Origin: Microdochium bolleyi
Taxonomy: Eukaryota; Ascomycota; Sordariomycetes; Xylariales; Microdochiaceae
Direction of reading: 5' to 3'
Assembly: GCA_001566295.1 (NCBI GenBank)
Contig: KQ964259.1
Span: 558,001-622,000 of the forward strand
Length of the DNA: 64,000 nucleotides
Shown: piece after piece, positions 45,916 through 58,890 of the stretch
Layout of the letters: each line of letters starts with the position of its first letter
Numbering within the stretch: the first letter of the stretch is position 1
Notes under the pieces: generated by a model
What the model was told of the DNA's origin: nothing
Seen by the model: the letters and a program-made list of their open reading frames with translations, nothing else
Database searches by the model: none
Program-made: the position numbers and the translations under genes

Positions 45916-46614
45916 ATGGCAGCTGAGATCTCCCCCGGGTGGATGGTGGCCATCTGCGTCTACGTCGTGCTCGCAACCGGCGCCGCCACGATAGGAACAA
46001 CATGGTTCTTTGAAGACTTCAAAGAGAGTCACTACCCGCTGATGCCGGCTTGGCAGTTGCCCTGGGTGCGCAACCCTCTCCTGGCGTTTGCGACCTGGCT
46101 CGTCATGCTTGTCCTGGCACATACGCTGCTACCGGCTGTTGCGGTTGCATGTATCTACCGCTTTGTCTGGAGGCTTTACAACAACAGGCCTTCGGCCAGG
46201 CAGCGCAGGTACCAGCAGGCAGCCGAGGCGCGAGCGCAGCAGGATCTCGAGCGGCAGCAGGGCCGCGATCCGAACGGGCTCAGCGTCGTGCAGGAGCTGC
46301 GGGAATACGCTGCGTCTTTTGACCCGCCGCCGAGGCGTAGCCGTCAGGATCCGCCGCCGGCTCTCAGCCACGAAGAGGTCGTGGCACCAACGCCCAGCGA
46401 CGGAATGGCAGCACCGGCCGTGAGCCCCGAGCCGGGCCTGACATCATTTGATCTTGATGATGGGAGCCCGGCGCATCTACCAACGGTACAGGAGGAGTGT
46501 GAGGAGGAGGGATCCGTGCGGGGGTCGAAAGGGAAGGAGGCCAGCAGAGGCAAGACGCAGATCTCGCGGCCGGCGCCGGCGGTGCTGCGCGGGGTCGTCG
46601 TGGAGAGGTCATAG
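45916..46614 (+). CDS. Hypothetical two-helix membrane protein
   Basis: Single exon, 232 aa, ATG preceded by CAATC. Two predicted membrane segments: about 8-31 (GWMVAICVYVVLATGAATIGTT) and about 54-82 (PLLAFATWLVMLVLAHTLLP). A basic region (RPSARQRRYQQAAEARAQQ) follows and forms a likely helix, then an acidic/Pro-rich disordered tail with a short basic end. The charge pattern suggests a cytosolic tail. No family recognised. Confidence 0.65.
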   Translation: MAAEISPGWMVAICVYVVLATGAATIGTTWFFEDFKESHYPLMPAWQLPWVRNPLLAFATWLVMLVLAHTLLPAVAVACIYRFVWRLYNNRPSARQRRYQQAAEARAQQDLERQQGRDPNGLSVVQELREYAASFDPPPRRSRQDPPPALSHEEVVAPTPSDGMAAPAVSPEPGLTSFDLDDGSPAHLPTVQEECEEEGSVRGSKGKEASRGKTQISRPAPAVLRGVVVERS

Positions 46615-47242
46615 AGGGATATGGCCCCCGGTACTGTGCTACTGCTGTGTGATGCTTTCCGCAAAGACGAGAGAAATCAAGTGATGCGCAATAGCAATTG
46701 CTCAACGTGTGTGAAGGCTGGCGTGAGGCATGAGAAGTGAGGGTCTCTGGGGAAGGCGCGGAAAGAGCTCCGGCGCTGCGCTTCTGGAAAGTTCCAGGGT
46801 CCTGGCTGCCCGCCGGACCAAGGCCGCACAGCAAGCAACCAGGCGTCATCAGGTCGCAATCGTCGAGCGACACGACTGCCCGGCCAACATCGCGTGCGTG
46901 ATTGAGACTGCGGTTGTATTTTTGCTTTCTTTGGCATTGCATCGGTGGCCCGGGCTGTTGGCGTGTCGTCGGCGTCATTCGCATCACCAGAGGCAGCTGA
47001 GCCCCTGCCCCACGCACGACGGCCCTCATTTGTCATCTTCGGACATTTGGGGTGCACTGGCTGTGACGTCCTCCGTCTTGCCACGCTCGACTCACGACAA
47101 CTCGCCTTGCTAGCTGGCCTTGTCGCTGGCTTGAGATCGCTGGCTTGAGATCGCACGGGAGTGCCTGTACAACTTTGGCCAGAGAGTCGCCTCCCCCACA
47201 CTAGCTCTACCGCTCTGCACGGCAGCACCCGGCCTGCTCGGG
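46615..47242. other. Intergenic
   Basis: 628 bp between two plus-strand genes; holds the promoter of the U-box gene. No motif singled out. Confidence 0.5.
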
Positions 47243-48232
47243 ATGGCGAGAGACACGGCCAGAGCCGACCAGCTCAAGGCTGAAGGCAACAAGCACTTCC
47301 AGGCCGGCAATTGGGTTGTCGCCGAGAGCTTCTACTCCAAGGCGTAGGTCCCGACATCGCTCGCTTCCCGGTGCCATATTGCCCGCGTTTCTCCCACAAC
47401 CACAAAGCTGACGCCCGATCACAGCATCATCGCCGATGACACAAACCCGGCCCTCTACACAAACAGGGCCATGGCCCGGCTCAAGCTGCAGTATTACGAC
47501 GAGGCCATCGCAGACTGCCACTCGTGCCTGCGCCTCAACAAGACCAGTATGAAGGCCTACCATATCCTCTCACAGGCCCACCAGGCCCTCCGCAACTATG
47601 ATGACGCCCTCGACAACGCCCTCAAGGCGCACGCCATCTGCGCCGAGACGAACGACAAGTCCCTCTCGCCCGTCACGGCGCAGGTTCTCACGTGCAAGAA
47701 GGAGCGCTGGGACCACCTCGAGAAGCGCCGCGTCAGGGAGGCCCAGGAGCTCGAGAACGAGACCGTCGAGCTGATGGAGCGCGAGCGGGACTCCATGCTC
47801 GCGGCTTGCAGTGCAGAGGACCAGATCGAGCGCAAGCAGATCGAGGAGGAGTGGGAGGGGAAGATCAGCCGTCTGCGAGAGACGTTTGAGAGGGCACGAC
47901 CGGACTCAGAGAAGCTCCGCGAGGTTCCAGACTGGGCCATTGACGACATCAGCTTCGGCATCATGGTCGACCCGGTGGTGGTAAGTTTTGCCCCTCTTCG
48001 TGATTTCGACGTGCGGAGTATCTTAGGCACGTGGCTAACAAGTGACACTACCTCCTAGACCAAGACTGGCAAGTCATATGAGAGAGCTTCTCTCATGGAG
48101 CATTTGAGGAAACATCCGAGCGACCCCCTCACTCGCGAGCCTCTATCGCCGAACGAGCTGAGGCCCAACCTCGGCCTGCGACAAGCCTGCGAAGAGTTCC
48201 TTGCACAGAATGGCTGGGCAGTCGACTGGTAG
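47243..48232 (+). CDS. CHIP-like TPR and U-box E3 ubiquitin ligase
   Basis: Homologue of the Hsp70/Hsp90 co-chaperone ligase CHIP/STUB1, which ubiquitinates chaperone-bound misfolded proteins. Exons are 47243-47343, 47425-47980 and 48059-48232; introns of 81 and 78 nt; the product is 276 aa, near the 303 of human CHIP. The TPR block (about 5-105) starts RADQLKAEGNKHFQAGNW and has NRAMARLKLQYYDEAIADC. A charged coiled coil spans about 125-195. The U-box begins DDISFGIMVDPVV|TKTGKSYERASL, followed by DPLTREPLSP, the E2-binding region. S. cerevisiae lacks a CHIP orthologue, whereas filamentous fungi keep one. Both splice junctions are forced by domain continuity. Confidence 0.93.
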
Positions 48233-50560
48233 TCTGGTGTCTACAGCATTCTGCGGCAGAGTCCCAAACCTGTCGACCCGTTCCTCGGCCTAGTCCAAGA
48301 CGGCCGGAAGCGTGTCGAGCCGCAATCAAAATGCGGCTTACAGATTTTGATGACTCCAGTATGAGTGTTTGTACTTCCCGGTCGGTGGCATGCTGCGGGA
48401 TCATGTCCAAGTATTCTCACGGTGTCCAATCTGGGGGCCCGCATCATGATCGCCTCAACGAGAGATCTGCCACATATTTTTGTCATGAAACCTGTTCTGC
48501 TTTCTTTGTATCCATAGTTTGGCGTTTGGATTATCTTGGCAAATGTTGTCCTCCTTGTTGTTTTTCCGTTCCCAATCTAGCGTTTCACATGAATCTTTTC
48601 TGACGGATCAATTCAGCGTTATCCACGACTTACTGATGCCACCGGTCGTTTCAACATGCAGAAAGGGCAACTTGTGGATGCCACATGAAGACAGTCATGG
48701 CGATTTGTAGCATGATATGGTCTGCTGCGAGGTCTTTTGGCAGGCATTAAAGCTCTGTTCGTCGTCAATCTCCACTATCGGCAGCGAGACTGGCATGGCG
48801 GTCCAAGTGAATCTTGCCAATGTGACCAGATTAGATACCGATCTTGCGAGCGCTAGTTGCAGATGAAGTAGACAGAGGCTGACATCCACCAAACCCTACG
48901 ATTGGCGCGTGTGAGCTGAGCCCGTGCATCGTGCTTGTCGAGTGGCGCATGACACCTGCCCTCTTCACACAAGCATATAGGGCCCAAGAACGTGAATCCA
49001 TGATGTCGAGTTTCTAGAGAGGCCGATGAGCAACGGACGTCATTAAGCTGTTGACCACAGCAGCAAAATGGGAATGGAGGGGCGTACGAGGGCGTCTACA
49101 TCGTTCTTCGCCCTCTCATCTTCCCGTTACGAGTTATCCCAGTTTTCTGATGCGGTCATAGGGCGTGACATGGACGCATCCGTGACCACTGGAGCAGAGG
49201 CATCCGTGTGAGGTGGACAGCACGGGAGGGCGGAGGCGAAGAGATCGATTGCGCGTCCAGTTTCTGAGAATGATCAGGATTCATCTAATGAGTTCGTCGT
49301 CTCTGTTTGTCCGTCCGCAGATTTCACCCAGCCATTACACGTGATCAGATTTGCAGTGACTCTGGCTTCGCCACCGTCGTTGCCGGGGTTTAAAGCAGAG
49401 AAGGGACGAACTACGGCCGGTCGATGAACTCGTGGGAGGAAACACGGGCCTGAGCTCTCGTATGGCTATCATAGGCAAGGCAAGAACTTTGAAGTTCCTG
49501 GGTTTGGATTGGCGATGTTCTTCGACAGACCACCTCGGAGCTTTTGTGCCATGACAATGAGATACGGTGATCATTACTTGGGGCCTAGACCACCGCATTT
49601 AAGGTTGAATGTTTCAGAACGCTCTGCTTCTTCTCGTAGCTACGCACGTTGATATGTAGTTGTACACCTGGGGTCAAGATGGCCCAGCAGTTTTGCTGTT
49701 GCGCATGAACACGAGCTCGAACTCTGCGAGAAGAAGCTGCCCCTAACTTTCACCGGGTGACACATAAAGATATCTTGGAGGAGTCGCAAAGGATACGCAA
49801 ATCTTCCCTTGGGTTTCCAGGAACGAAGACCTGGGCAGATGCACAAGATACAAGTCAACAGTGCTTGAAACCCGCACTCCAGTTTCATGCAGTCGGGACA
49901 TGGTGGTTCAACCCGGGCTTGAACCAAACACTGTAGGGACAGCTGGAAGGCATCGCTCATCATTTACGGGGAGAGCATCTGTTGATGGTCAATGACTCTT
50001 CACCGGAGTAGATTCGGGGATGGTACGTGATGGGCTTTGTTCGCGTTTCGAGCGGGCCTCACAATCGTCTACGTCTCACCGGTTCGGTGTCTCCTGTATG
50101 AAGAGTTCATTGTCCCTCACGAAAACCGCTCGATTCGAAACATCCACAGGCACAATTTCCTAGGGCGGCATCAACGTGGCTGTCGACGAGGAGAGATGTG
50201 TGGACGCCGCAGAGCTAACATATTAAACTCCAAAAATAACCAAGCCAGCAGGATGTGAATGACAAGAAATTGGAGTTCTGGTTCGATATCGAAACCTTAG
50301 ACTCTTTGCCTCGCTGAACTTCATGGAGAGAGACCTTCAAGCTACCCCAGCTGCTGCTAACCACGGGATACCTTCCTTCCTTGTAGATTGGTAAGCTGAT
50401 TGACGAGGAGACGCTGCGAACAGCTCGATCGAAATCTTGGCCAACTGACCACAACGTCGCGCTCGTGTACGGTGAACAATGTGACGCCCCCCGATCGCCT
50501 TACAATACATCTCGGTTTCTCAAACTAGCGCGTCTGTGTCACGCGTACAAACTGTCACAT

Positions 50561-50590
<30 letters not shown>
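50561..50590. repeat. Compound (AC)n(AG)n microsatellite
   Basis: Seven AC units run directly into eight AG units. Confidence 0.9.
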
Positions 50591-50591
<1 letters not shown>

Positions 50592-52130
50592 TCGAAGCAC
50601 CTGTACACCATAACACCACTACCCGGAGACAGCGTTCCTTCCTACCAGTCATCTCGACTTCACGTAGTTGTTTCTCTCCTTGGCTCTCATCGGCGAGGAA
50701 TGATCCATCGTCTCTGCACCCACCCGTCCCGTTTCAGCACATGTAATACAAGTGATCAGCGCGCCGATCTCGCCTCGCGGAACCCAGGACCCTGATCCCT
50801 GAACTACACTGACCGGCAACTTCTTCCGGTCAAAAGCAAAGAAAAGGGGTCGTCCTCGACGGGAAATAGCTTTGTGGTACACGATCAACTGTGAAGTGTC
50901 TCACAGCGGAGCGGCTCTCAGTGACCGTACAGTAGGACTAACGAGGGAGGTCGCCACGAGCGCCAAGACGAAATCAAATGTGTGTCCCGGGTACAAATCG
51001 CATGATACAAGGCCGAAGCACAACCGGTCGGTCACCTTCGTTTCATGATTAATCAGTCTGCAGATGGCTGGCCGACTCGACTGGATGCCCTGGCGGTCCA
51101 AGATGTCTAAGCCATGACTCTCGCTGAGTTCACGCACGACCAGTCTTCATCTCCTTTGACCCGGGTCCGTTGGCTGTAGCCCCCCGGAACTAAACAGTGA
51201 CTATGACAGCTACAGGGCCGTAAGCCTGCCCCGTGCGACATCAATCTTACTACCGAGTCACGCGTCCTTGCGGTAGTGCAATGGCGTGATCAACCAACAA
51301 CGGACGGGCGGTAATTAGCCCCCTCGCCTCTCTGCGTGGTGTATCACAAGTGTGAGTGTAGATACCTGGTCCACCCGTGCATGCCCACGTCGAGGGCGTA
51401 CACACTGCACACTGTGGCCATGGCCACGTACGTGCTGATTTCGAAGCTGCCGCCGTCCGCTCCCGCTGCCGTGTGCGTGGCGTTACACAATGGCTTCACC
51501 GCGCGGCGGACATGCGTGTGCAGTCGGGGTCCTGACGAATCTACTCCCCCGCCTTGTGCATGTCGTTGCGAGAAGTAATTCTGCTGCCTGGGCTAACTAT
51601 AGTAAGTCAGGACGCCCGAGGGGCAGGTGCTTTAGTTCATCGGAAGTATAAGGACCAATGGGGGGACGGGGGCGCCGGTAATGCTACCTATCACTAGCTG
51701 GCGGGAGGGGGGGAGCGATGAGGGCACCGGACCTTTGGCGAACATCGGGCCGCGCGGACATTTGAATCCCGAATCCCATGAGGGCCCCGTCGAGGAAGGA
51801 CAGCCCTGGACAACCCAGGAAGTTTGATTATCCTTACGCAGTACCGCCTTCTCCCAGCGAACCGGCAGGCTCGCGAACGGGCCGCCCTCCAATTGTTTTG
51901 ACTCCTGAACCAATAGGTGAGCTGCTTTTTGTCTATCAGATCTGCTCCTTGTCTCTCTCTCTTTCGTAATTTCGATTCGCTGTCCCCCCGCAAAGTGGCC
52001 CGCCCACGAGTTTGCCGCGGGAGCAGAAGATGGCATCGTGGAAGCATCAAACCCCTGCGTCGTCGATGACGTCGGTCGTCAGTACAGAGAAAGATCAAGA
52101 TCGCATGGCAATCGGAAAGAATAGATGGAA

Positions 52131-52148
52131 CCCCCCCCCCCCCCCCCC
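52131..52148. repeat. C18 homopolymer
   Basis: Eighteen consecutive C residues, the longest mononucleotide run in the window. Exact length in assemblies is prone to error. Confidence 0.9.
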
Positions 52149-53145
52149 ACTGCTGGCATTCCTGTCCGCCAAGGCCAGAGGAAGAGAGAGAGAGATCTTT
52201 ACCGCCCTGGCAGCGCATCCACATATTTGAGAAGAAGAGCACTTTTGGCACGTGCGAATGATGACTGTGGCGTCCGGGAGAGGCTTCATCCCCTCCGTCG
52301 GGAAGGGTGAAGTGGGGGGCGGGTTCTGCGTCCTGGTAGCTGCAAGGAACAAACTTGATTAGTATTGTAGGGTGTATTTCTCGGATATCTGGCGGGTCTG
52401 CATGGACCGAAGCCTTGAATTTCTTGAAGAAGATCCAGAAAAGAGGTAGCGGTGTAATAGGCAATGAAATCACGATGGACCAGCCTACCTTGCCTATCGC
52501 CGACGAGCTGAATCCGGGAGATGCTGCAATGTCCCGGATAGCAACACTTTCAGCACCCGCTTTGCTGTCAACGGACAACACTGGGGATTAACTCTGAATT
52601 CCGCCGCTCCTCCTGACCAGGATCTATTCAGACAGGGGACGGGGGTTGGAAGGAATGGATGCAAAGTACCGCCAAGTAACCCGAGTCACTGCGCGTGCCA
52701 CTTGGCAAGGTGTGGGAGCGATCCGGCAATTCTGTGCCGAGGCGAGACATGTCCCAAGGTGTGCGGCGTACAGTGCGCCTCTACCCCCTGCGCCAGCAAC
52801 CCAGGTTGTTGCTCGATGATCGACGCTTGACCGTTGCTCACCTGGAGGGCTGGTTCAGCCCCGGGCCAAGGCGCTTGACGAGTTGTCGACATGTTTCTAG
52901 TTGACAGAGACCAGCCGACATTCGGGTAATTTTGCCGGGCCAGGCTGGTACTTTGCCTCTTCCTGCTTGCTATTCTTAGAGAGATCGTCGCTGTACTATC
53001 TTCGTATGGGTGACATGAACTCTTGGCCCTCGTTTGGCCCCCTTTTGGGCGGGTAAACCAGAATAGCGCTGACATGTCGCCGGCCGCACGTCCGGAAGAC
53101 TTGCCAAGGTTTAGAGTTATTTCCTCATCAGACGCCATGTAACTT

Positions 53146-53155
53146 AGGTATACCT
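53146..53155. repeat. AGGTATACCT palindrome
   Basis: Perfect 10-bp inverted repeat in intergenic DNA. Confidence 0.6.
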
Positions 53156-53441
53156 GGTGGACCCATCCAGCCCTCTCAGAAAAGGCGCGCCTGGAGGTAG
53201 CAGGGGCATCGTGATCACGGGCTGTCGCGGTTGCAGTCAGATGCAGCATGTCGTCATACCTGCAACGCAAAAAAACCAACCTCAGAGGCTTACACCAGAG
53301 TGACCCAGGGGTTGGTTGGAAAATAAAGGAATAAATAAGCGTGTTTCCTGCTTCAGATTGCGGGGCCCTCTTGTTGACTAGCACAGTTGATGCCGCTAGT
53401 TCCACGAGGCCGGGATGTGCGCAACAACGCAACTCATAGTT

Positions 53442-53472
53442 ACCTTGAGGTAGTCGCAAGGCAGGTACCTGT
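53442..53472. repeat. Paired TACCTTGAGGTA and CAGGTACCTG inverted repeats
   Basis: An inverted repeat with arms TACCT/AGGTA (53442-53453) and a perfect CAGGTACCTG palindrome (53463-53472) ten bases apart. Confidence 0.6.
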
Positions 53473-53834
53473 AAAGTACATGTGCAAAACAGCAGCAACG
53501 GGAACTGGGCTGGGATGGATTCACCATGTCAACACGCAAAGGATAAGATTCTCCGGTGGAGCCGCAGCGAATCGGTGTGCAGCAAGCAAGCAAGCAAGCC
53601 CGGTATTAGCAGATGAGAAATAAACAGGGGCACTCCTTGAAAGCAAGCTCACCATACCTACGCTTACTTTACGCTTAGCCATTGGGACGCTTGCCGGGCA
53701 AGATCAAAAGGCCAATCGTTCCTTCCAGTTTCCAGTTACTATGTGCGGTCATCTGGGACAGGGGTTTGGCTCTCTTGCCCCCTGCTTGCCCTGTTTGTGG
53801 TATCCATGTACGTAGCAAGCCACAACGAGGTTCC

Positions 53835-53850
53835 AGAGAGAGAGAGAGAG
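53835..53850. repeat. (AG)8 microsatellite
   Basis: Eight AG units, 20 bp before a GGTACC direct repeat. Confidence 0.85.
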
Positions 53851-53870
53851 AAAAGGGCAACCGACAAGTA

Positions 53871-53886
53871 GGTACCGCGAGGTACC
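53871..53886. repeat. GGTACC direct repeat
   Basis: Two GGTACC palindromes separated by GCGA. Confidence 0.6.
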
Positions 53887-54726
53887 GTGCCCCATCGTGG
53901 GGGACCTGCCGCAAGGCCTCGAAATCAGCAGTCAGGCACGCGACCTGAACCAGGAGCCAACGAAAATCGCACTTGCACCAATTATTGCCGATGGCGCCAT
54001 TCTTCCGCGCTCGGCGCCAGCCTCGCACTTTTTGAGCAGACACGCACTGTGCCCACATCGCTCGAGAAATCAAGTTGCAAGTATACATGTGCGCTCATCT
54101 CATGCTGCCCGGCCAAGGGTGGTTTCGATGTGGGCGCGACCCAACCCAGCTTGGTCACAAGTCCCCGTGATCAGAGAGAGGAGGATTAGGAGCGGAGAGA
54201 TTCTCGATGACGTGCCCGATCTCATTTCCTGCTGCGCACAGCGGATCCCAAAGGCTGGAACCTTGATTACTAGTGACTCGCTGCAAGTCGCGATGCACCA
54301 AGGGCAGCATGACGATAAGCGAGATAGCGGAGTCGACCTGGTTGGTCCATCCCCCCCTGTCCTTGTAGTCTCTGAGCCCTGGGAGCCCGTGAGCAGGCGG
54401 CGTCAACAAGCTCCGAGCACCGAGGATCGTGAGAGCCCGTTGATGCTGGAACCTGGTCGTTCGTAGCGCGAGTGTAGGGTATCAAGTCTGGTGGTATCAT
54501 TCATCATTATTACTAGCCAAGATGTTTCTCTAGGCCCTCTATCTCTCAGTAGTCGCATTGACTCAGTGACGACAAACACTGCCTCCCATATGATGCCCGG
54601 AAGGAAAACCCATAACCAACAAACTGTGATCAAACGAAGACGCTTTGCAATGCAGATCTCAAGAAATGCCCCGAATGTGAACATCACCTCCAATTCGAGC
54701 ATGCTGGCTTCCCGACCCAAACCCAT

Positions 54727-56355
54727 TTACATGGTCAGTCGAGATGACGAGGCAACACCAATAGCCTCAACCCGGAAGCCCATGTCCTCGAGAGCAGCTT
54801 TGTTGACCGTGTTGCGGCCGTCAAACACGTATGCGGGCTTCTCCATGAGCTCTCCGACACGAGCCCAGTCGACCTTCTCATGCTTTGACGAAGGCTTGCC
54901 GTTCGTGGCGCCGTTGGCAGTGCCGTTCGATGCGCCGGCCGCATCATTCGGCGGCGGCGCAATAGCCTTTGAGGCCTTGTTGCTGAACATATCCCACTCC
55001 GTGAGGATGACGACCGCGTGAGCATCCTGGCAGGCCTCATACGGGCTGCTGGACACTGTGATCTGCTTGTCGCCTCTTTCTACCTGCAAGTCGGCCATGA
55101 TCTGCTCTTCCCGGACCTGGGGGTCGAAAATGTGGATCGAGGCGTTCTCGGCCATGAGGCTCTTGACCACTGTGATGGCCGCACTCTCTCTTGTGTCGCC
55201 CGTGTCCTTCTTGTACGCGAATCCGAGCACGGCAATCTTCTTGTTCGACAGTGTGCTGTACATGGAGTCGACAATGCGCTTAACAAAGCGAGCCATCTGG
55301 TACTCGTTGACCTCGACTACCATCCGCCAGTAGGCGGCCACCTCTGGCAGATGGAGCGACTCTGAGATGTAGACAAGGTTGAGGATGTCCTTCTTGAAAC
55401 AACTGCCACCGAACCCTACGGAGGCGTTGAGCATCTTGGGGCCGATACGGGTGTCTAGGCCCACGGCGTACGCCAGATCCTGAATGTTGGCATCGACAGC
55501 CTCGCAGATGGCGGAGAATGAGTTAATGCTTGAGATCCTCTGAGCAAGCATGGCATTGGCAGCGAGTTTCGCCAGCTCGGAGGACCACAGGTTGAGGGTG
55601 ATGAGTCTCTCGCGGGGCACCCAGTTGGCGTAGACATCGGCTAGGGCCTCGGCGGCAGCGTAGCCCGACTCAGTCTCGAGACATCCAATGAGGATGCGGT
55701 CAGGGTGCAGCAGGTTGCGGACAGCTGTGCCCTCGGCAAGGAACTCGGGGTTGGAGAGAACCTCGAACTTGACGCCGGGCTGGGCATTGGCAGCCAGGAT
55801 CTCACGCATCATGTTGGCTGTGCCACAGGGCACTGTGCTCTTTTCGACGACGATGGTGTCCTTTGTGGCGGCTCTGGCGACGCGGCGGGTGGCGGACTCG
55901 AGCCAGCTGAGATCCGAAGCCTTGCCGGCACCGAGGCCGGTCTTCTTGGTCGGGGTGTTGACGCCGATGAAGACAATGTCGGCATCCCTGATCTTCTGGT
56001 CAATGTCTGTCGAGAAGACCAGGTTCGGCTCGCGGTTGTTGCTGCCATCGCGGGCAGGCTGGACGAGCTCGAACAGGTTCGGCTCGTATACGGGGAGCAG
56101 GTCTGAGTTCCACGCGGCAATGCGGCGTGCGTCAATGTCGACAACAGTGACGAGCAGGTGGGGGGCCTTGTTGGCAATGACGGCCGCACTGGGTCCGCCC
56201 TGAGAGCAAGGTCAAGTGTTAGTGATGGTGACGGAAGAGACAAGTCGATGTCACGCCGAGAGCCTGTCTGCGTGAGGAAGACATACCACATAGCCGCCGC
56301 CAATACAGCAGATGGACTTGACCTCGCGTTTGCGCGAAAGAGCTTGTTGTGTCAT
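54727..56355 (-). CDS. UGDH: UDP-glucose 6-dehydrogenase
   Basis: NAD-dependent cytosolic enzyme oxidising UDP-glucose to UDP-glucuronate, precursor of UDP-xylose (EC 1.1.1.22). Exons are 56287-56355 and 54727-56199 with an 87-nt intron (GTATGT..CAG) that rebuilds the Rossmann motif CIGGGYV|GGPSAA; the product is 513 aa, animal/fungal long type. Conserved elements: IFIGVNTPTK-like IVFIGVNTPTK (about 98-108), EKSTVPCGTA, NPEFLAEGTA (173-182), and catalytic Cys290 in GFGGSCFKKD. The C-terminal nucleotide domain has LGFAYKKDTGDTRESAA and ILTEWDMF. A Ser/Gly/Asn-rich insertion (about 440-465, ASNGTANGATNG) interrupts the C-terminal domain and is lineage-specific. The gene is absent from S. cerevisiae and patchy in ascomycetes. 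It is divergent from the transporter gene. Confidence 0.97.
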
Positions 56356-58486
56356 GGTTGGGGTTGTAAGTGGTTAAGAAGGTCTGGTGTCTTGGGCAAG
56401 CAGCTGGCTAAACAAAGACAAGCACAGAAGGATGGGGGTATCTTGTAGGCCAAGGAAAGAAAAGAGACAGGAAAGGGAAGGAAGATTGATATTGACCGAG
56501 TCGGGAGCGGACGGAGAGGAAAAGAAGAAGGACGAGATCAGATGCAGCCCTTGGGCCCGCCGAAGGTCGGCTTGGGGAAAGATCGAGGGGTGGAAGCAGG
56601 GCACTTGCAGAGAACGATGCGCAGGCACAGGGCAGGACTGTTGGGATCCAGGGACAATGCATCGGGCTCCACAGCATTAGCCGGCCTGGGCAGGCAGCAA
56701 TGGGAGAACATCTGGGAATACTACGCGTACAAGGTAATTGACGGTATTGCATGCAATACTTGGTAGGGTGCTCGAGGTGGCTGTGCTATAACGATGGCGC
56801 GGCCTGGGGAAAATGTGTCGAGGCTGCGGGCGCCGGTGCGCCAACAGGGACGAGTGCTTTGCGCACGCGGCGGGCGCTCGAGGTTGACGTCGCTGCCTCT
56901 AGCTCGCCCGCGTGCGGGCACGGGCGACCCTGAATGGCCGCCGAGCGATGGCGTTGGCGAGTCGGCGCATGGGGCTTGCCATCTGCCGACTCTGGTTTCT
57001 GGTCTCATGGCCTCAAGAGGGCGGGCGACGCCATCCCCGCTGACCCTGATCAACGCCATGCCAGGCGGTGTAAGTGCAATACTCAAAGTTCTCGTGACTG
57101 GTGAGCCCCCAAGGATCATCATCGTGTCTGGACGGCTGCCATCAGCTCCAGCCGATCCCATTCCCTCGCGCCTTCCCACGAGGCTGGCGGAACTGGGTGG
57201 GTCGGCAGGGCTAGCGCACCTTGAGGTCCCTAGTCCAGATGCAGCGAGACCAAAGTACCCGACTTTGTGGGTACCCCACGAGCCTCAGGTGTTGCGCAAG
57301 TCGGACACGTACGGAGTACCGAGCATACTTGCGTGTGCCTTAGGCAGCTGTATAGCGCCTACGTTTGTGGCACGCGGGCGGAATTGGCAAGGACGGGATG
57401 GGAGCAGGGGTTGTCTGCGTCGGCTCATCATGACACGCAGTATGCGTGAGTTGCACCCATCGCCGACCATGATCGGCCAACAATGCAGATCCTGCTCGTC
57501 CTGGCACAAACTTCTCGAACTTGTCAGCTCGTGTTCCTTCCAGACACCCGTATGGTCGTCATGATTTCAGGCAGGATGCAGCTCGAACCATAAACGAGCC
57601 CAGAACCGAGAAAACGACGCCACTGCAGACGGAGACGACCAGTGACGTAGTTTAGGGTACTGCAAGATAATTAGGTAGAGACATGACCAAGCCAAAGAGA
57701 TGATGACCAGGGGCACATAATAAACATTGAGCCGCGCCAAGGCCGGGCTTGCCGGCCATGCCCCGTGCCAAGGAAAGAACAACTCTTTCCTCAGCCGTGG
57801 GGAGGGAGGAGTCTGGAGATGGGCCTCGATTTGCGATTCTGTGAGATAGAGCACAGTGACGCTAGACTGTGCCGGGTCGTGTCCTGATAGGCTTCACGCC
57901 TGTCTCCACCTGCCCAAGGGGGCAACCTCGAAAGCGCACGAGCGACCGCAGCCAAGCCGCGCAGTGGCCGCCAGCCAGGCCTAGCGCCCATCTGCCGTCC
58001 ACGGGCCCGGGATTGGGCTTCAGGCACCGGGAACCTCCTTTCCCGATGCAATACAACACTCTCGACAAAGAATAGGGGGGATCAGAGCCAAGAAAGAAGA
58101 GGTATGCCCATTTCAGTTGTCCGGTCGCACGGCGTCACTGCAGCGGCGATGTCAGCGTAGTTCCAGGCTCTCGGTGCCGCCTGACCGAATCAAGCCGGTC
58201 GTCCTCACCTCACCCTCGTCATCTCGGACTTAAGAAGCACCCAGGCTGGACTGTGCTGGGCACTGTACGCTAGCCTGCCGGGCCATGCGGCACTGACAGA
58301 TGCACAGGGGGTGTCTTGGCACGGCGCCCAGTGGGGCCCCGCGGAGCCAACGGTCGCGCTGGTGTGCTTGCCGTGGTGCCGTAGTGCCGTTCCACCCGGC
58401 GTGGCGCTCCCTCACGGTGCCACCACTGTCGCAGCCCGCTGGCTGCACAGCACCTGTTGCCCGAAACAGCCCTCCGTGTGTGCGTA

Positions 58487-58501
58487 GTACCTTGCGGTAC
58501 C
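58487..58501. repeat. GTACCTTGCGGTACC motif pair
   Basis: Inverted arms GTACC/GGTAC, same family as the 53-kb palindromes. Confidence 0.55.
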
Positions 58502-58890
58502 CTCCTGCAATCCAGCTCGCTTGGCTGGACGAAGAGGCGGCCTGGCAGGGGCCGTCGGCGCTGCGCACGAAGCCACACCACTTGACGCTTCCATGACGGC
58601 AGAGCCTCAGCAGTGCTCCTGCAGTGCCATGCTGTGCTGACCACGACATGGCTGCTGCGTCGTTTGTCCGCTGTCGTTGCAGCAAGGACGCTCTCTCATG
58701 GTCTCTGCTTATTCCCGGTTCCTGCGCCCGGCGACCATGAGTGAGGACGAGGCCCCGTCCAAGCCGGGCAGTGCAGTATCATGCGTCTTCCGAAACTGAT
58801 TGGCACGATTCAGTGACGGACCGTTGAATGCCATGTGCAGGGTGTCCAGGTCGCGTGCCCAGGCGGTCCACGGACGGAGTAATACATCGA

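Larger units (their letters stand above)
48233..54726. other. 6.5-kb gene-poor block with simple repeats
   Basis: No convincing gene. The larger frames (51694-52581 -, 52686-53498 -, 53897-54466 +) lack domains and start or splice logic. Composition is not AT-rich. Simple repeats and GGTACC-type palindromes occur, most densely at 53.1-53.9 kb. It is the shared 3' flank of the U-box gene (plus) and UGDH (minus), so it is not needed as promoter for either. Confidence 0.5.

Noticed and set aside
51694..53498. Two minus-strand frames of 295 and 270 codons in the second gene desert
   Set aside because: The first spans the C18 tract region, both have random-like composition, and neither has splice or family support.
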